From the NCBI GenBank assembly GCA_016709225.1, contig JADJEE010000001.1, positions 434,001 through 498,000 on the forward strand: a DNA stretch of 64,000 nucleotides. The letters are read 5' to 3'. The DNA comes from Deltaproteobacteria bacterium (GTDB lineage Bacteria; Myxococcota_A; Polyangia; Nannocystales; Nannocystaceae). The number at the start of each line of letters is the position of its first letter. Position 1 is the stretch's first letter. This document shows positions 7,745 to 16,981 of this stretch, in pieces. Made by a program: the position numbers and the translations under genes. The notes under the pieces are model-generated. The model made no database searches. It was given only the letters and a program-made list of their open reading frames with translations, and was not told the DNA's origin.

Positions 7745-9742
7745 TCAGGCGTAGGTCCGCTGGTAGCGCGCGAGCGCCCACATCGGGAACAGCCGCCGGT
7801 AGAGCGCGTAGTCCAGCACCGCGGTGTTGAAGAACACGCCCGCGGCGAGCTCGCGCGGCCAGTCGCCATCGTCCTGCTGACGGGCACACAGCAGCGCGAT
7901 GCCGCGATCGATCGCCTCGCGCTCGTGCGGTGCGGCCTCGAGCAGGGTGAGCAGCGCCCACGCGGTCTGCGTGACGGTCGAGCCCACGTGCTCGGGCAGG
8001 GCGATCGGCCGGTCGTGGAGGTTGCCGAGGTAGCTCTCGCCCCAGCCGCCGTCGGCGCGCTGGTGTTCGACCAACCATCGGCACGCGCGCACGATCGCGG
8101 GGTGGCTGGGCCCGAGGCCCGCGGCCAGCAGCCCGCCGACCGCGAAGAACGTGCCGTAGGTGACGTTGATGCCCCAGAACCCGAGCCACCCGCCGCACGG
8201 GTCCTGCTGCGCGAGTAGGGCCTCGCGACCGGCGGCGATCGCCTTGCGCACGCGCGCGGCGAGCTCGGGCGGGAGCTCCTTGCCGAGCGCGCGGGCAGCC
8301 AGGGCCAGGCCGCGGATGCAGCTGCCGGTGCACTCGGCGTAGCTGTACTCGAGCATGCAGTTGCCGTAGATCTCCGCCGGGTTGTACCGACGCAGGAGCA
8401 TGCTGCCGCGACGGGGCTCGTAGGAGCCGAAGCCGCCGTCGTCGTTCTGTCGACGCAACACGAACTCGATCGCCGCCAGCACGCGGCCGTGCTGCAGACG
8501 GCCGGCGCCGTCGGAGAGTCCGGTGTGCTGGCAGCGCAGCAGCGCCTCGCAGGCTTCGGCGGTGCAGTCGGAGACCGGCCACGGGTGACGCTCGTTGGCG
8601 AAGCCCCAGCCACCGTAGGCGGGCTCGCGGTAGTGCTCGGCACCGCCGACGATCTCCTCTTGGATCTGCGCGCTCGCCAGCCAGCTGCACGCGCGCGCGG
8701 CCAGCGGGCGCACGGCCTCCGGCTGCGCCCACTCGCTGAAGGCCTGCAGCACGAACGCGGTGTCCCAGATGTCGCTGCGTGCGCCGGCGATCCGCAGGCC
8801 GTCCTGGTCGTCCTCCCAGAACCAGTACTCGAGCCCGCGCAGGGCCTTCGACAGCTCCGGGTGGCGGGGGTCGGTGATGTGCAGGGCCAGGCAGAACAGC
8901 AGCCCGTTGACCGGCGAGAGACACACGGATTGCGTGCTGCGCAGCTCGAACTGGATGTGCTCGAGCGCGCGGGCCAAGGCGCGACGACGCAGCGGCTTGG
9001 CGACCGCGGCGGGCATCACCTGCTGCGCTCGCCGCACCAGCTCGAACACCCGGCGCAGGCCCGCGCTGGGGGCCTCGAACAGGTCGGTCGGTGCGACCTC
9101 GTCGCGATGGGCGGCGAAGCGGCGCTCGTCATAGCCTTCGGGGTACAGCTCGCTGCGCAGCGATGCGATCGCGTGGTCCATGGGCGCCACGAAACGATGG
9201 CCGTACACGAACGACAGCCCGAGGTAGATGAGTCGCATGTGGCAGTAGAGCCGCCGCGGATGCAGCGGCGCCGACTCGGGCAGCAGCCACAGCTCGGGCA
9301 CGATCGGCTGGATGGTGTCCCACGAGTAGAGCCCCAGCATCGCGAGCCAGATGCGTCCCCAGGTCGGGATGGTCCACACGCCGCCCTGATCGCGGATCCA
9401 CGCCCGCGCGTCGGCGCAGAGCGGATCATCGGCGTCGTAGCCGAGCAAGCGCAGCGCGACGTAGCCGAGCGTGGTGTGGAAGAGATACGAGGGGCTGTCG
9501 GGATGCATGCCCCAGCCGCCGTCGGGGCGGACCTGCTGCTCGAGCGCGCGACGGATGCGTGCGCGCCGTGCCGGCGAGATCGTGTGCCCGAGGATGTGGC
9601 ACAGGATCACGTACTGGCACGGCAGCATCGGATTCCAGATGGTCTCGCCGGCGAAGGCACCACCGGGCTGTTGCGCCCCGGCGAGCCACTCGATGGCGCG
9701 GCGGTGGGCCTGCGCGGCATCGAGGCGGGGATCGGGGATCAC
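7745..9742 (-). CDS. Oxidosqualene cyclase (sterol-type triterpene cyclase)
   Basis: About 665 residues of a triterpene cyclase with QW repeats and WDTAFVLQAF. The catalytic motif is DCTAE (codons at 8555-8569), which marks oxidosqualene cyclases that make sterols, not the DxDDTA motif of squalene-hopene cyclases. The residues before it, HPWPVSD, pair a His typical of cycloartenol synthase with a Val typical of lanosterol synthase. Two starts are possible: ATG at 9772 (34-nt overlap with the upstream gene) or GTG at 9742, which gives the 4-nt GTGA overlap common in this genome and is preferred. No squalene monooxygenase or later sterol gene is in the window. Membrane-associated in this family. 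Confidence 0.85.
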   Translation of the reverse strand: MIPDPRLDAAQAHRRAIEWLAGAQQPGGAFAGETIWNPMLPCQYVILCHILGHTISPARRARIRRALEQQVRPDGGWGMHPDSPSYLFHTTLGYVALRLLGYDADDPLCADARAWIRDQGGVWTIPTWGRIWLAMLGLYSWDTIQPIVPELWLLPESAPLHPRRLYCHMRLIYLGLSFVYGHRFVAPMDHAIASLRSELYPEGYDERRFAAHRDEVAPTDLFEAPSAGLRRVFELVRRAQQVMPAAVAKPLRRRALARALEHIQFELRSTQSVCLSPVNGLLFCLALHITDPRHPELSKALRGLEYWFWEDDQDGLRIAGARSDIWDTAFVLQAFSEWAQPEAVRPLAARACSWLASAQIQEEIVGGAEHYREPAYGGWGFANERHPWPVSDCTAEACEALLRCQHTGLSDGAGRLQHGRVLAAIEFVLRRQNDDGGFGSYEPRRGSMLLRRYNPAEIYGNCMLEYSYAECTGSCIRGLALAARALGKELPPELAARVRKAIAAGREALLAQQDPCGGWLGFWGINVTYGTFFAVGGLLAAGLGPSHPAIVRACRWLVEHQRADGGWGESYLGNLHDRPIALPEHVGSTVTQTAWALLTLLEAAPHEREAIDRGIALLCARQQDDGDWPRELAAGVFFNTAVLDYALYRRLFPMWALARYQRTYA

Positions 9743-10431
9743 TTCGGCGTGGGCGTGAGCACGAGAAACCATTGCAGTGCCAGAAAGTTCGGTTCGTCCA
9801 CGACGCGGAAGCCGGCGAGCTCGAGCTCGTGGACCGCCGTGTCGCGGGTGACCCGGTAGCGGGGATCGGGGGCCATGGTCGCCGCGACCGTGGCGTCGGG
9901 CTTGAAGTCGAGCACGATCAGGTGTCCGCCAGGCTTGAGCGCGTCACGGACCTTGCGGAAGTAGTCGACGCGATCACGGATGTACGCGTACGTGTTGGCG
10001 GTGAAGACCAGATCGAGCTCGCCGGGCGGCAGCATCGGATCGTCGTACATCGCCAGCCGCGGCTCGATGTTGGGGGTGCCCCACTGCTCGCGCTGGGCCA
10101 GCAGGTAGTCCGCGAACTCGCCGTCGACGTCGACCGCGTAGACGCGGCCCTCCGGCACCCGCTGCGCGAGTCGGCGGGTGAAGTAGCCCGAGCCGGCGCC
10201 GATGTGGGCCAGCACCATGTCGCGGCGCTCGATCGGCAGCGCCTTGACCACGCGGTCGGGCTGCTGCCACTCGTCGCGCTGCGCGGCCTCGAACACGGCG
10301 ATCATCGCCTTGGGATCGTCGTAGTGCTGCGGCGGGCCGCCGCTGCCGCGCTTGGGGCAGCCGGTCGCGAGCAGCACCAGCACAGCCAGTGAGCGAGGGA
10401 GCAGGGTCGAAGCGGCGCACCGAGGGAGCAT
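9739..10431 (-). CDS. Exported lipoprotein with SAM-methyltransferase domain
   Basis: A 230-residue protein with a lipoprotein leader (lipobox LATGC, Cys25) followed by a class I methyltransferase fold: motif I HIGAGSGYFTRRLA, acidic end of beta-2 (VYAVDVD), motif IV DLVFTANTYAY and a LKPGGHLIVLDF strand. Motif I has His where many enzymes have Asp/Glu-x-G. An S-adenosylmethionine-dependent enzyme outside the cytoplasm would lack an obvious cofactor supply, so the domain may be inactive, or may face inwards with an uncleaved anchor. It is translationally coupled to the cyclase that follows, but a role in sterol methylation is only a possibility. Confidence 0.7.
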   Translation of the reverse strand: MLPRCAASTLLPRSLAVLVLLATGCPKRGSGGPPQHYDDPKAMIAVFEAAQRDEWQQPDRVVKALPIERRDMVLAHIGAGSGYFTRRLAQRVPEGRVYAVDVDGEFADYLLAQREQWGTPNIEPRLAMYDDPMLPPGELDLVFTANTYAYIRDRVDYFRKVRDALKPGGHLIVLDFKPDATVAATMAPDPRYRVTRDTAVHELELAGFRVVDEPNFLALQWFLVLTPTPK

Positions 10432-10596
10432 CGCGGGGTCCTAGCGTAGTCGCGGGCGCCCGCGCTGGGAAGTGGCGCCGATTTGCGACACTGGCGAGCT
10501 GGGCGCGCCCCGTGCTCGCGGCCCAGCGCGCGCGTGCGCGTTGGATGGGCGCGCGGACCCGCCGCGGCCGGGCGTTCGGGTATGCTCGCGCGACCC

Positions 10597-11349
10597 ATGA
10601 ACGGTGGCACGCGCGACGACGACGATGCGATCCCCGTCGAGGCGTCGCTCTATCGCGGCCGCGACGATGGTCCGCAGCGGGGCTGGATCGCGGCGTGCAC
10701 CGCGACCTTGATCCGCGCGTTCACGCGGCCGACCGCCAGCTTCCGCCGCTGCCCCGAGCCGGTCGCGCACGGGCGCGTGCTGGGCTACCTCGCGACACTG
10801 CGGCTGCCGGCTTGGGCGTTGCTGCTCGCGATCGAAGCCTCGCGACTGGCCGGCGACCGAACCCCGGCGCTGCCGCTGCGATCGATTCACAACTTCATCG
10901 AGCCACCGCTCGCGCAGGCGCTGTCGGCGTGGCTGGTGCTGATGGTGCCGGTCGGCCTGCCGCTGCTCTACTTCTTCGGCGGTCTGCTCGCCCACGTCGG
11001 CATCGCGCTGACCGGCGGTGCGTCGCGATCGATCGGTGCGAGCATGCGCGCAGTCGGCTATGCGTCGGGCCCGGCGCTGCTGGTGATCGCGCTGCTGGAC
11101 CTGCCGCTCTACCTCATGGATGTGCCGGCCATGGCGTACCTGTGCGCGGTCGCGATCTCGATCGTGCTGCTGTTGTTCGGCTGCGGCATGGCGCTGGCGC
11201 GCACGCACCAGTTCTCTCAGCTGCGTGGGCTGCTGGTGTCGCTGCTGCCGGCCGCACTGCTCTTGGGGGTGACGGTCGCCCGTGCCGCGCTGGTGCTGCG
11301 CGTGATCCCGGGGCTGCCGGTGCCGGAGCAGGCCTACTACGTGCCGTAG
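10597..11349 (+). CDS. Yip1-family integral membrane protein
   Basis: A 250-residue membrane protein with a charged, Asp-rich N-terminus (GGTRDDDDAIPVE) and about five hydrophobic segments, for example LVLMVPVGLPLLYFFGGLL and AISIVLLLFGCGMAL. The order of segments and the GGLLAHVGIALTGG region fit the Yip1 domain family, whose bacterial role is poorly known. An in-frame ATG at 10582 would add five residues. It diverges from the methyltransferase lipoprotein across 165 bp that must hold both promoters, and its 3' end overlaps the convergent carboxypeptidase gene by 13 nt. Confidence 0.6.
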   Translation: MNGGTRDDDDAIPVEASLYRGRDDGPQRGWIAACTATLIRAFTRPTASFRRCPEPVAHGRVLGYLATLRLPAWALLLAIEASRLAGDRTPALPLRSIHNFIEPPLAQALSAWLVLMVPVGLPLLYFFGGLLAHVGIALTGGASRSIGASMRAVGYASGPALLVIALLDLPLYLMDVPAMAYLCAVAISIVLLLFGCGMALARTHQFSQLRGLLVSLLPAALLLGVTVARAALVLRVIPGLPVPEQAYYVP

Positions 11350-12836
11350 CGTCGCCGTCGCGCGAACGCGGTGAGCACGAGCAGCGGCGCGGCGTCGCCC
11401 GCGACAAGCGGTGTTGCGCTGACGCAGGCGCAGCCGCCCGTGCGAGCGCCGTCCTGGCCGAAGCCCGGCGGCAGCGCGCCGTCGTCGGGGTCCGCGACGC
11501 CGCCGTCGTGCGCGTCGTCGTCCTGCCCGGCGGTGTCGTCGATCGCCGTGTCGTCGGTCGTGCCTGCGCCGGTGCCTTCGTCGGAGACCGTCGGATCGCC
11601 CTCGTGCCCGTCGGCCCCGTCGCTGCCGTCGGCTTGGCCGCCGGGATCGGGCGGTACTTGCTCGCGCACCCACGTCGCGAGCGCTCGCGCGGCGGCGACG
11701 CTCTCGGCGCATGCGGGCGCAATCTGGCTCGGCGGCACCACGAAGTCGTCGCCGCGCAGCTCGATGGTGAAGGCCATGATGCCGCGATCGCCGTAGCTCC
11801 AGTCGTCGACGGCCCCCGCGGCGGGGTAGAGCTCGGCGGCGTGGATCGACGCGTAGTCGGTCGACGTCGCGCCCCACATCGCGTCGGACATCTGCTCGCC
11901 GAGCTGGGCCAGGGTGGCTTCGTCGGAGGGCGCGGCGTAGGTGTAGCCCCACGGGCGCAGCACCAGCTGCGAGTAGCTGTGAAAATCGATGTGGGCGACG
12001 ATCTGCGGTCGCGCGACGATGAAGTCGCGCAGCGCCACCGTCTCCGGCTCGCTGAACGCGAACGGTCCGTGGTAGTCCTCGTCGTAGGGATTGTCGCTGG
12101 CGCCGACCACCGCCCACTGATAGTCCCAGTTGCGATTGAGGTCGACGCCGTAGCCGTCGCGGGCGTTCTTGCGCCAGTAGCGATCGTCGGTCCAGCTGAT
12201 GACGTAGCCGTCGGGGTTGAGCACCGGCACCACCCACACCTCGACGCTCGCCAGCAGATCGGTGACGTCGTCGTCGACGCCATCGCCGGTGGCGAACGCG
12301 TCTGCGACGCACATCGAGACCATGGTCGCCAGCCACTCGCGCGCGTGCATGGTGCCGGTGAAGAGCACGGCCTTCGCACCCTCTGGGGCGTGGGACAAGC
12401 GCAGCGCGCGAATCGGCCGACCCTCGAGCGAGCTGCCGAGCTCGACCACGCGCGCGAGCGTGGGCGCGTCGGCGGCGATGCGATCGAGCTCGGCCATGAT
12501 GCTGTCGTAGTCGCGGAAGTCGTCGAACCACGCGCCGGCGACGGGCGTGCGGGTGGCGGCCAGCCGTGCACGCTCGGCGTCGATGTCGTGCTGCAGGTCT
12601 TCGCGCCGCAGCTCGTACGACACGCCGGCGGCGGCCAGCGCTCGACGCTGCGCGTCGGTCACCCGCGCGTCGACGAAGCCGGGCCCCGGCCGCTCCTGCA
12701 GCAGCTCCTCGCTGACCGATCGCAGCCACGAGAGCTCGGCGTGGTCGTCGACCCACACCCGCACGATGGCGTGGTCGTCGTAACGCGCCGGGGCCGAGAG
12801 CGACAACGAGAGCGCGAGCAGTACGATCGACGTCAC
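11337..12836 (-). CDS. Secreted M14 zinc carboxypeptidase with C-terminal MYXO-CTERM-like tag
   Basis: A 499-residue exported metallocarboxypeptidase. After a signal peptide (about 1-16) and a propeptide-like region, the M14 domain shows zinc ligands H164 and E167 (MHAREW) and H286 (DFHSYSQ), the substrate-binding Arg235 (DLNRNW) and the catalytic E359 (FTIELRG). It should remove C-terminal residues from peptides outside the cell. After residue 395 comes a Gly/Asp-rich linker of about 65 residues, then GGCACVSAT, a hydrophobic stretch and FARRRR at the end: a Cys-hydrophobic-Arg arrangement like MYXO-CTERM surface-sorting tags. The 3' end overlaps the convergent Yip1 gene. Confidence 0.87.
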   Translation of the reverse strand: MTSIVLLALSLSLSAPARYDDHAIVRVWVDDHAELSWLRSVSEELLQERPGPGFVDARVTDAQRRALAAAGVSYELRREDLQHDIDAERARLAATRTPVAGAWFDDFRDYDSIMAELDRIAADAPTLARVVELGSSLEGRPIRALRLSHAPEGAKAVLFTGTMHAREWLATMVSMCVADAFATGDGVDDDVTDLLASVEVWVVPVLNPDGYVISWTDDRYWRKNARDGYGVDLNRNWDYQWAVVGASDNPYDEDYHGPFAFSEPETVALRDFIVARPQIVAHIDFHSYSQLVLRPWGYTYAAPSDEATLAQLGEQMSDAMWGATSTDYASIHAAELYPAAGAVDDWSYGDRGIMAFTIELRGDDFVVPPSQIAPACAESVAAARALATWVREQVPPDPGGQADGSDGADGHEGDPTVSDEGTGAGTTDDTAIDDTAGQDDDAHDGGVADPDDGALPPGFGQDGARTGGCACVSATPLVAGDAAPLLVLTAFARRRRYGT

Positions 12837-12976
12837 GATCGGCAGCGTGGAACGGGGCCCGCATCGGCGGCAAATGGGCGAATTGCCCAGCTCGCAGTCG
12901 AGTCGCAGCGGTGCGGCACCCGTGCGGTGATGCCCGCGCTGCGCGAGTCGCCCACCGCCGCGCCGCGGGGATCGGA

Positions 12977-14212
12977 CTACGACGGGAGCAGCTCTGCGAT
13001 GGGGGCGGCCTCGTCGATCAACGTGATCGGTCGACCGGCGGGCGACATCAGCTGGGTGTCGGCGTCGATGCCCAAGCGCGCGGCGATGGTGCGGTAGAGC
13101 TCGGGCACGCTCACCGGTCGGGTTGCGATCTCGCGACCGTCGTCGCTGGTGCTGCCGATGACGCCGGGGCGCACGCCGCCGCCGGCGAGCAGCACCGCGC
13201 TGCTCCGGGGCCAGTGATCGCGTCCGCCGCGGGTGTTGATGTTCGGCGTGCGGCCGAAGTCACCCATGCACACCACCAGCGTGCGCGCGAGTCGACCACT
13301 CGCGCGCAGATCGTCGAGCAACGCCGCGCAGCCGCGATCGAGCTCGGCCGACAACGTGGCGGTGCGCGCGAAGTTGTCCTCGTGGGTGTCCCAGCCGGGC
13401 AGCCCGACCTCGATGAACGGCACCTCGGCGTCGACCAGACGGCGCGCGAGCAGACAGCCGGCGCCGAAGCGACCGCGGCCGTAGCGATCGCGGGTGGTCG
13501 CCGATTCGTCGTCGAGATCGAAGGCGTCGCGCCGTGGCGAGCCAGCGATCTCGCGGGCCCGCGCGAGCATCTCGCCGTGGGCGTCGACCGGGCCGTGGGC
13601 GCGGCCGTGGGCGAAGTGCTGCTGCAAACCATCCAGCACCTCGGCGCGCGTGCGACTCCGCTCCGGCGCGAGCGCGCGCGCGGGCTCGAGGTTGCGGACC
13701 CCACGCTCGGCGTCGCGGATCGGCAGCACCGCGTGTCGAGCACCCAGCAGGCCCGGCCCCTGGGTCGGCGGACCGATCGACACCGCGCCGACCAGCGCGG
13801 GCTCGGGATGCAGCGCCGAGACCATCGCCGCCAGGCCGGGATGGACGACGCCGCCCTGCGGCGCGTGACCGGTGCGCATGAGGTAGCGGGCGCGATCGTG
13901 GTTGCCCTCCCGGGCCGACAGCGTGCGGATGATCGCGAGGGCGTCGGCGCGCGCGGCCAGCAGGGGCAGCGACGCCGCGAAGCGCACGCCGTCCTGCGCC
14001 GTGGCGATGGCACGGGTGGGCCCACCGGTCTTGCTGCCGGGCTTGGGATCGAAGGTCTCGAGCTGGCTGGCGCCGCCGTGCAGGTACAGCACGATGCACG
14101 ACGCCGCGAGCGGTGCCGTTGCGCTGGCACCGTGGGCGAGGCCCGGGGCCGCGGCGAGTGCGAGGCCACCGAGCAGGAAGTTGCGGCGAGAGACGTTCGG
14201 GGTCGTGGTCAT
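12977..14212 (-). CDS. DUF1501 protein with Tat signal
   Basis: A 411-residue protein beginning with a twin-arginine leader (SRRNFLLGGLALAAAPGLAHG), then the DUF1501 (sulfatase/alkaline-phosphatase-like) fold: CIVLYLHGGASQLETFDPKP, a central WDTHEDNF and CMGDFGRTPNIN...GRDHWP. It starts 15 nt after the stop of the DUF1549 gene and forms a two-gene operon with it. This pair recurs in planctomycetes and myxobacteria, where the DUF1549/1553 member carries a haem-binding motif; the joint role is unknown. Exported, probably folded in the cytoplasm first. Confidence 0.82.
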   Translation of the reverse strand: MTTTPNVSRRNFLLGGLALAAAPGLAHGASATAPLAASCIVLYLHGGASQLETFDPKPGSKTGGPTRAIATAQDGVRFAASLPLLAARADALAIIRTLSAREGNHDRARYLMRTGHAPQGGVVHPGLAAMVSALHPEPALVGAVSIGPPTQGPGLLGARHAVLPIRDAERGVRNLEPARALAPERSRTRAEVLDGLQQHFAHGRAHGPVDAHGEMLARAREIAGSPRRDAFDLDDESATTRDRYGRGRFGAGCLLARRLVDAEVPFIEVGLPGWDTHEDNFARTATLSAELDRGCAALLDDLRASGRLARTLVVCMGDFGRTPNINTRGGRDHWPRSSAVLLAGGGVRPGVIGSTSDDGREIATRPVSVPELYRTIAARLGIDADTQLMSPAGRPITLIDEAAPIAELLPS

Positions 14213-14227
14213 GGGTGGCGCTCGCTT

Positions 14228-15850
14228 CTAGTGGTTGGTGGTGAACTCGCTCGAGACCAGCATCGCGTGCACGAGGTCGCTCCACGCTTCGGGGCCGCCG
14301 CGCTCGACGGCGGATCGGGCAAGCGCGCGCTCCTCGTCGTCGGGGGCGTGGGTGAACAGTCGCCACCACAGCGCCTCGATGCGCGCGTCGGTGTCGTCGT
14401 ACTCGCGCAGCACGTGGGCCAACACCGTGTCGCCGCGGGGGCGCGCAGCAGCCTCGTCGAGCACGCCGTGCTGCAGCAGCAGCGCCTGCGGCAGGCTCGG
14501 ACCTTGATCGGCGGCGGCGCCCTCGTCGTCGTCGAAGGCGAAGCGGAACTCTCGCAGGGCCGCGCGTGCGCCCGGCAGGCCCTGCGGGCGCTCGCCAGCG
14601 GCGAGGCCGGCGGCGACGCCGAGCGATCCCAGCAGCGCCGTCGACGGCAGCGGACGCACGCGGGCCTGGGCGAAGGCTGCGACCCGTGCCGCGCCGTCGC
14701 CGTCGCCCCGACCCGCGGCGCGATAGGCCGACGATCGGACGATGGCGCCGATCAGCGTGTCGAGCCGATGGTTGCCGGCGATGAAGCTGTCGGTCAGCGC
14801 GTCGAGCAAGGGCGGCACTGCACCGTCCACCGGCAAGGCATCGACCGGCTCGATCACGCCGGCGCCGAGCAGCTGTGCCCACGTGCGGTTGGCGATCGCC
14901 CGTGCGAAGCGACGATCGCCGAGGATCGCCGTCGCCAGCGCCTCCCGTCGATGATCACCGGCGGTGGTCGGGGTGCCGAAGTAGCGCGGCAGCACGATCT
15001 CTCCGGTGGGCTCGTCGGGCGGATCTTCGGGGCGCGGCAGGCGGCCCTGGCCGCGCGCGCGCTCGCTGACCCGCACTGCGAGGCCGTCGTCACCCTTCAC
15101 GGGGCGCACCTGCGTGCGTGCGAAGTGGGCCGCGAAGGCGTGGAACTCGCGCTGCGTGTATGCGGCGTCGGGGTGATCGTGGCACTGCGCGCACTGGATC
15201 TGCGTGCCGAGGAAGATGCGGGCCGTCTCGCCCGCGAGCGCGGCGGTGCGGCCCTTGCGACCGAAGCTGGCGAGGAAGCCGGCCGGGCCCTCGGCCGTGA
15301 ACTCGCCCTGCGCGACCAAGATCTCGCGCGTGACGTCGTCGAAGCCGCGGTCGGACGCGAAGGCAGTGGTCAACCACGCGGCGGTGCCCTGCTCGATGGC
15401 GGGACGATCCTTGAGCGCCTGCGCCAGCAACACGTCGGTCCACGTGCTCGCCAGGAACGCGGCGTGCTCGGGGTCGGCGAGCATGCGATCGATGGCGGCG
15501 TCGTAGCGCGTGCGCGGGTCGGCCCCGCGGTAGGCGTCGAGCTCCGCGGCGGTCGGGATGCGCCCCAGGAGGTCCAGGCTGGCGCGACGCAGCAGCGCGA
15601 AGTCGTCGTCGGCCGCCGGCGGTCCGAAGCCGGCGTCGGCGAGGTGGCGCGCGATCGCGGCCTCGAGCGTGCCGCTCGCCGGCGAGGCGTCGGCCGCCGC
15701 CGGCGCCTCGTCGCCGCCGCGCGGTGCGATCGCGGTCGGTCGACAGGCGACGAGCAGCAACCCGGCCGCGACCGCGATCGCGCGGCCGCGCGATCGCAGG
15801 GGCACCGCGGGGCTTCGTCGAGGGCGGGTCGCTGGCCGTCGCAGTCGCAT
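14228..15850 (-). CDS. DUF1549/DUF1553 lipoprotein with CxxCH haem motif
   Basis: A 540-residue lipoprotein (lipobox LLVAC) starting at the ATG at 15850; upstream in-frame sequence is Arg/Ser-rich and not gene-like. Residues about 55-260 match DUF1549 (LLRRASLDLLGRIPTAAELDAY), including CAQCHDHPDA, a canonical CxxCH haem c attachment site. Residues about 290-530 match DUF1553 (RRFARAIANRTWAQLLGAGVI; SSEFTTNH at the end). Its neighbour encodes DUF1501. It diverges from the VWA lipoprotein gene across 83 bp. Confidence 0.82.
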   Translation of the reverse strand: MRLRRPATRPRRSPAVPLRSRGRAIAVAAGLLLVACRPTAIAPRGGDEAPAAADASPASGTLEAAIARHLADAGFGPPAADDDFALLRRASLDLLGRIPTAAELDAYRGADPRTRYDAAIDRMLADPEHAAFLASTWTDVLLAQALKDRPAIEQGTAAWLTTAFASDRGFDDVTREILVAQGEFTAEGPAGFLASFGRKGRTAALAGETARIFLGTQIQCAQCHDHPDAAYTQREFHAFAAHFARTQVRPVKGDDGLAVRVSERARGQGRLPRPEDPPDEPTGEIVLPRYFGTPTTAGDHRREALATAILGDRRFARAIANRTWAQLLGAGVIEPVDALPVDGAVPPLLDALTDSFIAGNHRLDTLIGAIVRSSAYRAAGRGDGDGAARVAAFAQARVRPLPSTALLGSLGVAAGLAAGERPQGLPGARAALREFRFAFDDDEGAAADQGPSLPQALLLQHGVLDEAAARPRGDTVLAHVLREYDDTDARIEALWWRLFTHAPDDEERALARSAVERGGPEAWSDLVHAMLVSSEFTTNH

Positions 15851-15933
15851 GCCCTGCAGCCTGTCACGTCCGGTCGCCACCGCCGCCGGTTTCACGCGCG
15901 GTTTACCGCGGTGCTTTGCTACCATGGTGCATC

Positions 15934-16971
15934 GTGGTGACGACGAGCACGCGTACGAGCAATCCCGCGATCTGGGCCCTGGCGGTGGGTGTCGGCGGTG
16001 GCGGGTGTTCGGTCGACACGCGCGACGATCCCCAGCCGACGCAGACCATGACCAGCGTGGCATCGTCCGCGACCGAGCCGACCACGGTCACGGACGCCGA
16101 CACCAGTGGCGCCGGTGGATCGACCGCCGTCGGTGTCGACGGCACCGCCGGCGAGAAGCTCGATCTCGGCGTGATGGCCGGGGGCTGCAGCGCGATCGAT
16201 CTGCTGTTCGTGATCGACAACTCGCAGTCGATGCACACCTACCAGGACGCGCTCGCAGAGCAATTCCCGGCGTTCGTCTCGGCGATGTTCGACGCGATTC
16301 CACCGGGCATCGACGTGCACGTCGGGGTCACCACCACCGACTTCGACAACCAGTGCAGCGCCGCCGAGGCGACCGCCAACTGTCAGACCTCGTCGAGCCT
16401 CGCGGACGTGGAGAGCCACTACCAGCCGCCGACCAGCGGCGACGATGGCGGCAACGGCACGCAGGGCCGGCTCTTCGAGTGGGCCGGCAAGCGATGGTTC
16501 GAGGCCTCGTCGAGCGACGACCCTGCGGCGTTGTCGCAGTGGTTCTCGGGTGCGGCCACGGCCGCGGGCGAGGCGGGGTGCTCGTTCGAGATGCCGGTCG
16601 CCGCCGCCGGCTTCGCGACCCACCCCGCCAACGACGACACCAATGCGGGATTCCTGCGCGACGAAGACGCGCTGCTCGTGATCTTCTTCCTGACCGACGA
16701 GCCCGACAAGTCGCCCGAGTCGAAGGACGTCTACGCCGGCATGATCCGCGACGCCAAGCAGGGCTGCGGTGGCGATGCCTGCGTGTTCGTGGCGGGGCTG
16801 GTGCCCGGCTGCATCGCCGGCGTGAACCAGAAGCTGTGGCAGTTCATGGGGCTGTTCGGTGCCGAGCCCAGCTGGTCCGACATCACCGACGTCGCGCACT
16901 ACGACGATCTCGTCGGCAGCGTGCTGGCCGACGCGGTCGCGCAGGCCTGCGCGAACATCCCGGTCGGTTGA
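15934..16971 (+). CDS. von Willebrand factor A-like lipoprotein
   Basis: About 345 residues from GTG 15934 (or GTG 15937). A short leader ends in VGGGGC, then a Thr/Ser/Gly-rich linker leads into a VWA-like domain: LLFVIDNSQSM with the MIDAS-type DxSxS at D95. A second conserved strand, LLVIFFLTDEPDKSP, supplies the downstream Thr-Asp. Cys pairs later in the domain (GCGGDACVF, GLVPGC) suggest disulfides and an extracytoplasmic location. No enzyme is evident; the likely role is metal-dependent adhesion. Many Nannocystis-type genomes carry several similar genes, but no paralogue is in this window. Confidence 0.7.
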   Translation: MVTTSTRTSNPAIWALAVGVGGGGCSVDTRDDPQPTQTMTSVASSATEPTTVTDADTSGAGGSTAVGVDGTAGEKLDLGVMAGGCSAIDLLFVIDNSQSMHTYQDALAEQFPAFVSAMFDAIPPGIDVHVGVTTTDFDNQCSAAEATANCQTSSSLADVESHYQPPTSGDDGGNGTQGRLFEWAGKRWFEASSSDDPAALSQWFSGAATAAGEAGCSFEMPVAAAGFATHPANDDTNAGFLRDEDALLVIFFLTDEPDKSPESKDVYAGMIRDAKQGCGGDACVFVAGLVPGCIAGVNQKLWQFMGLFGAEPSWSDITDVAHYDDLVGSVLADAVAQACANIPVG

Positions 16972-16981
16972 TCGCGGGCCG

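Noticed and set aside
7745..9772. Squalene-hopene cyclase
   Set aside because: The protonation motif is DCTAE, not DxDDTA, so the oxidosqualene branch fits better.
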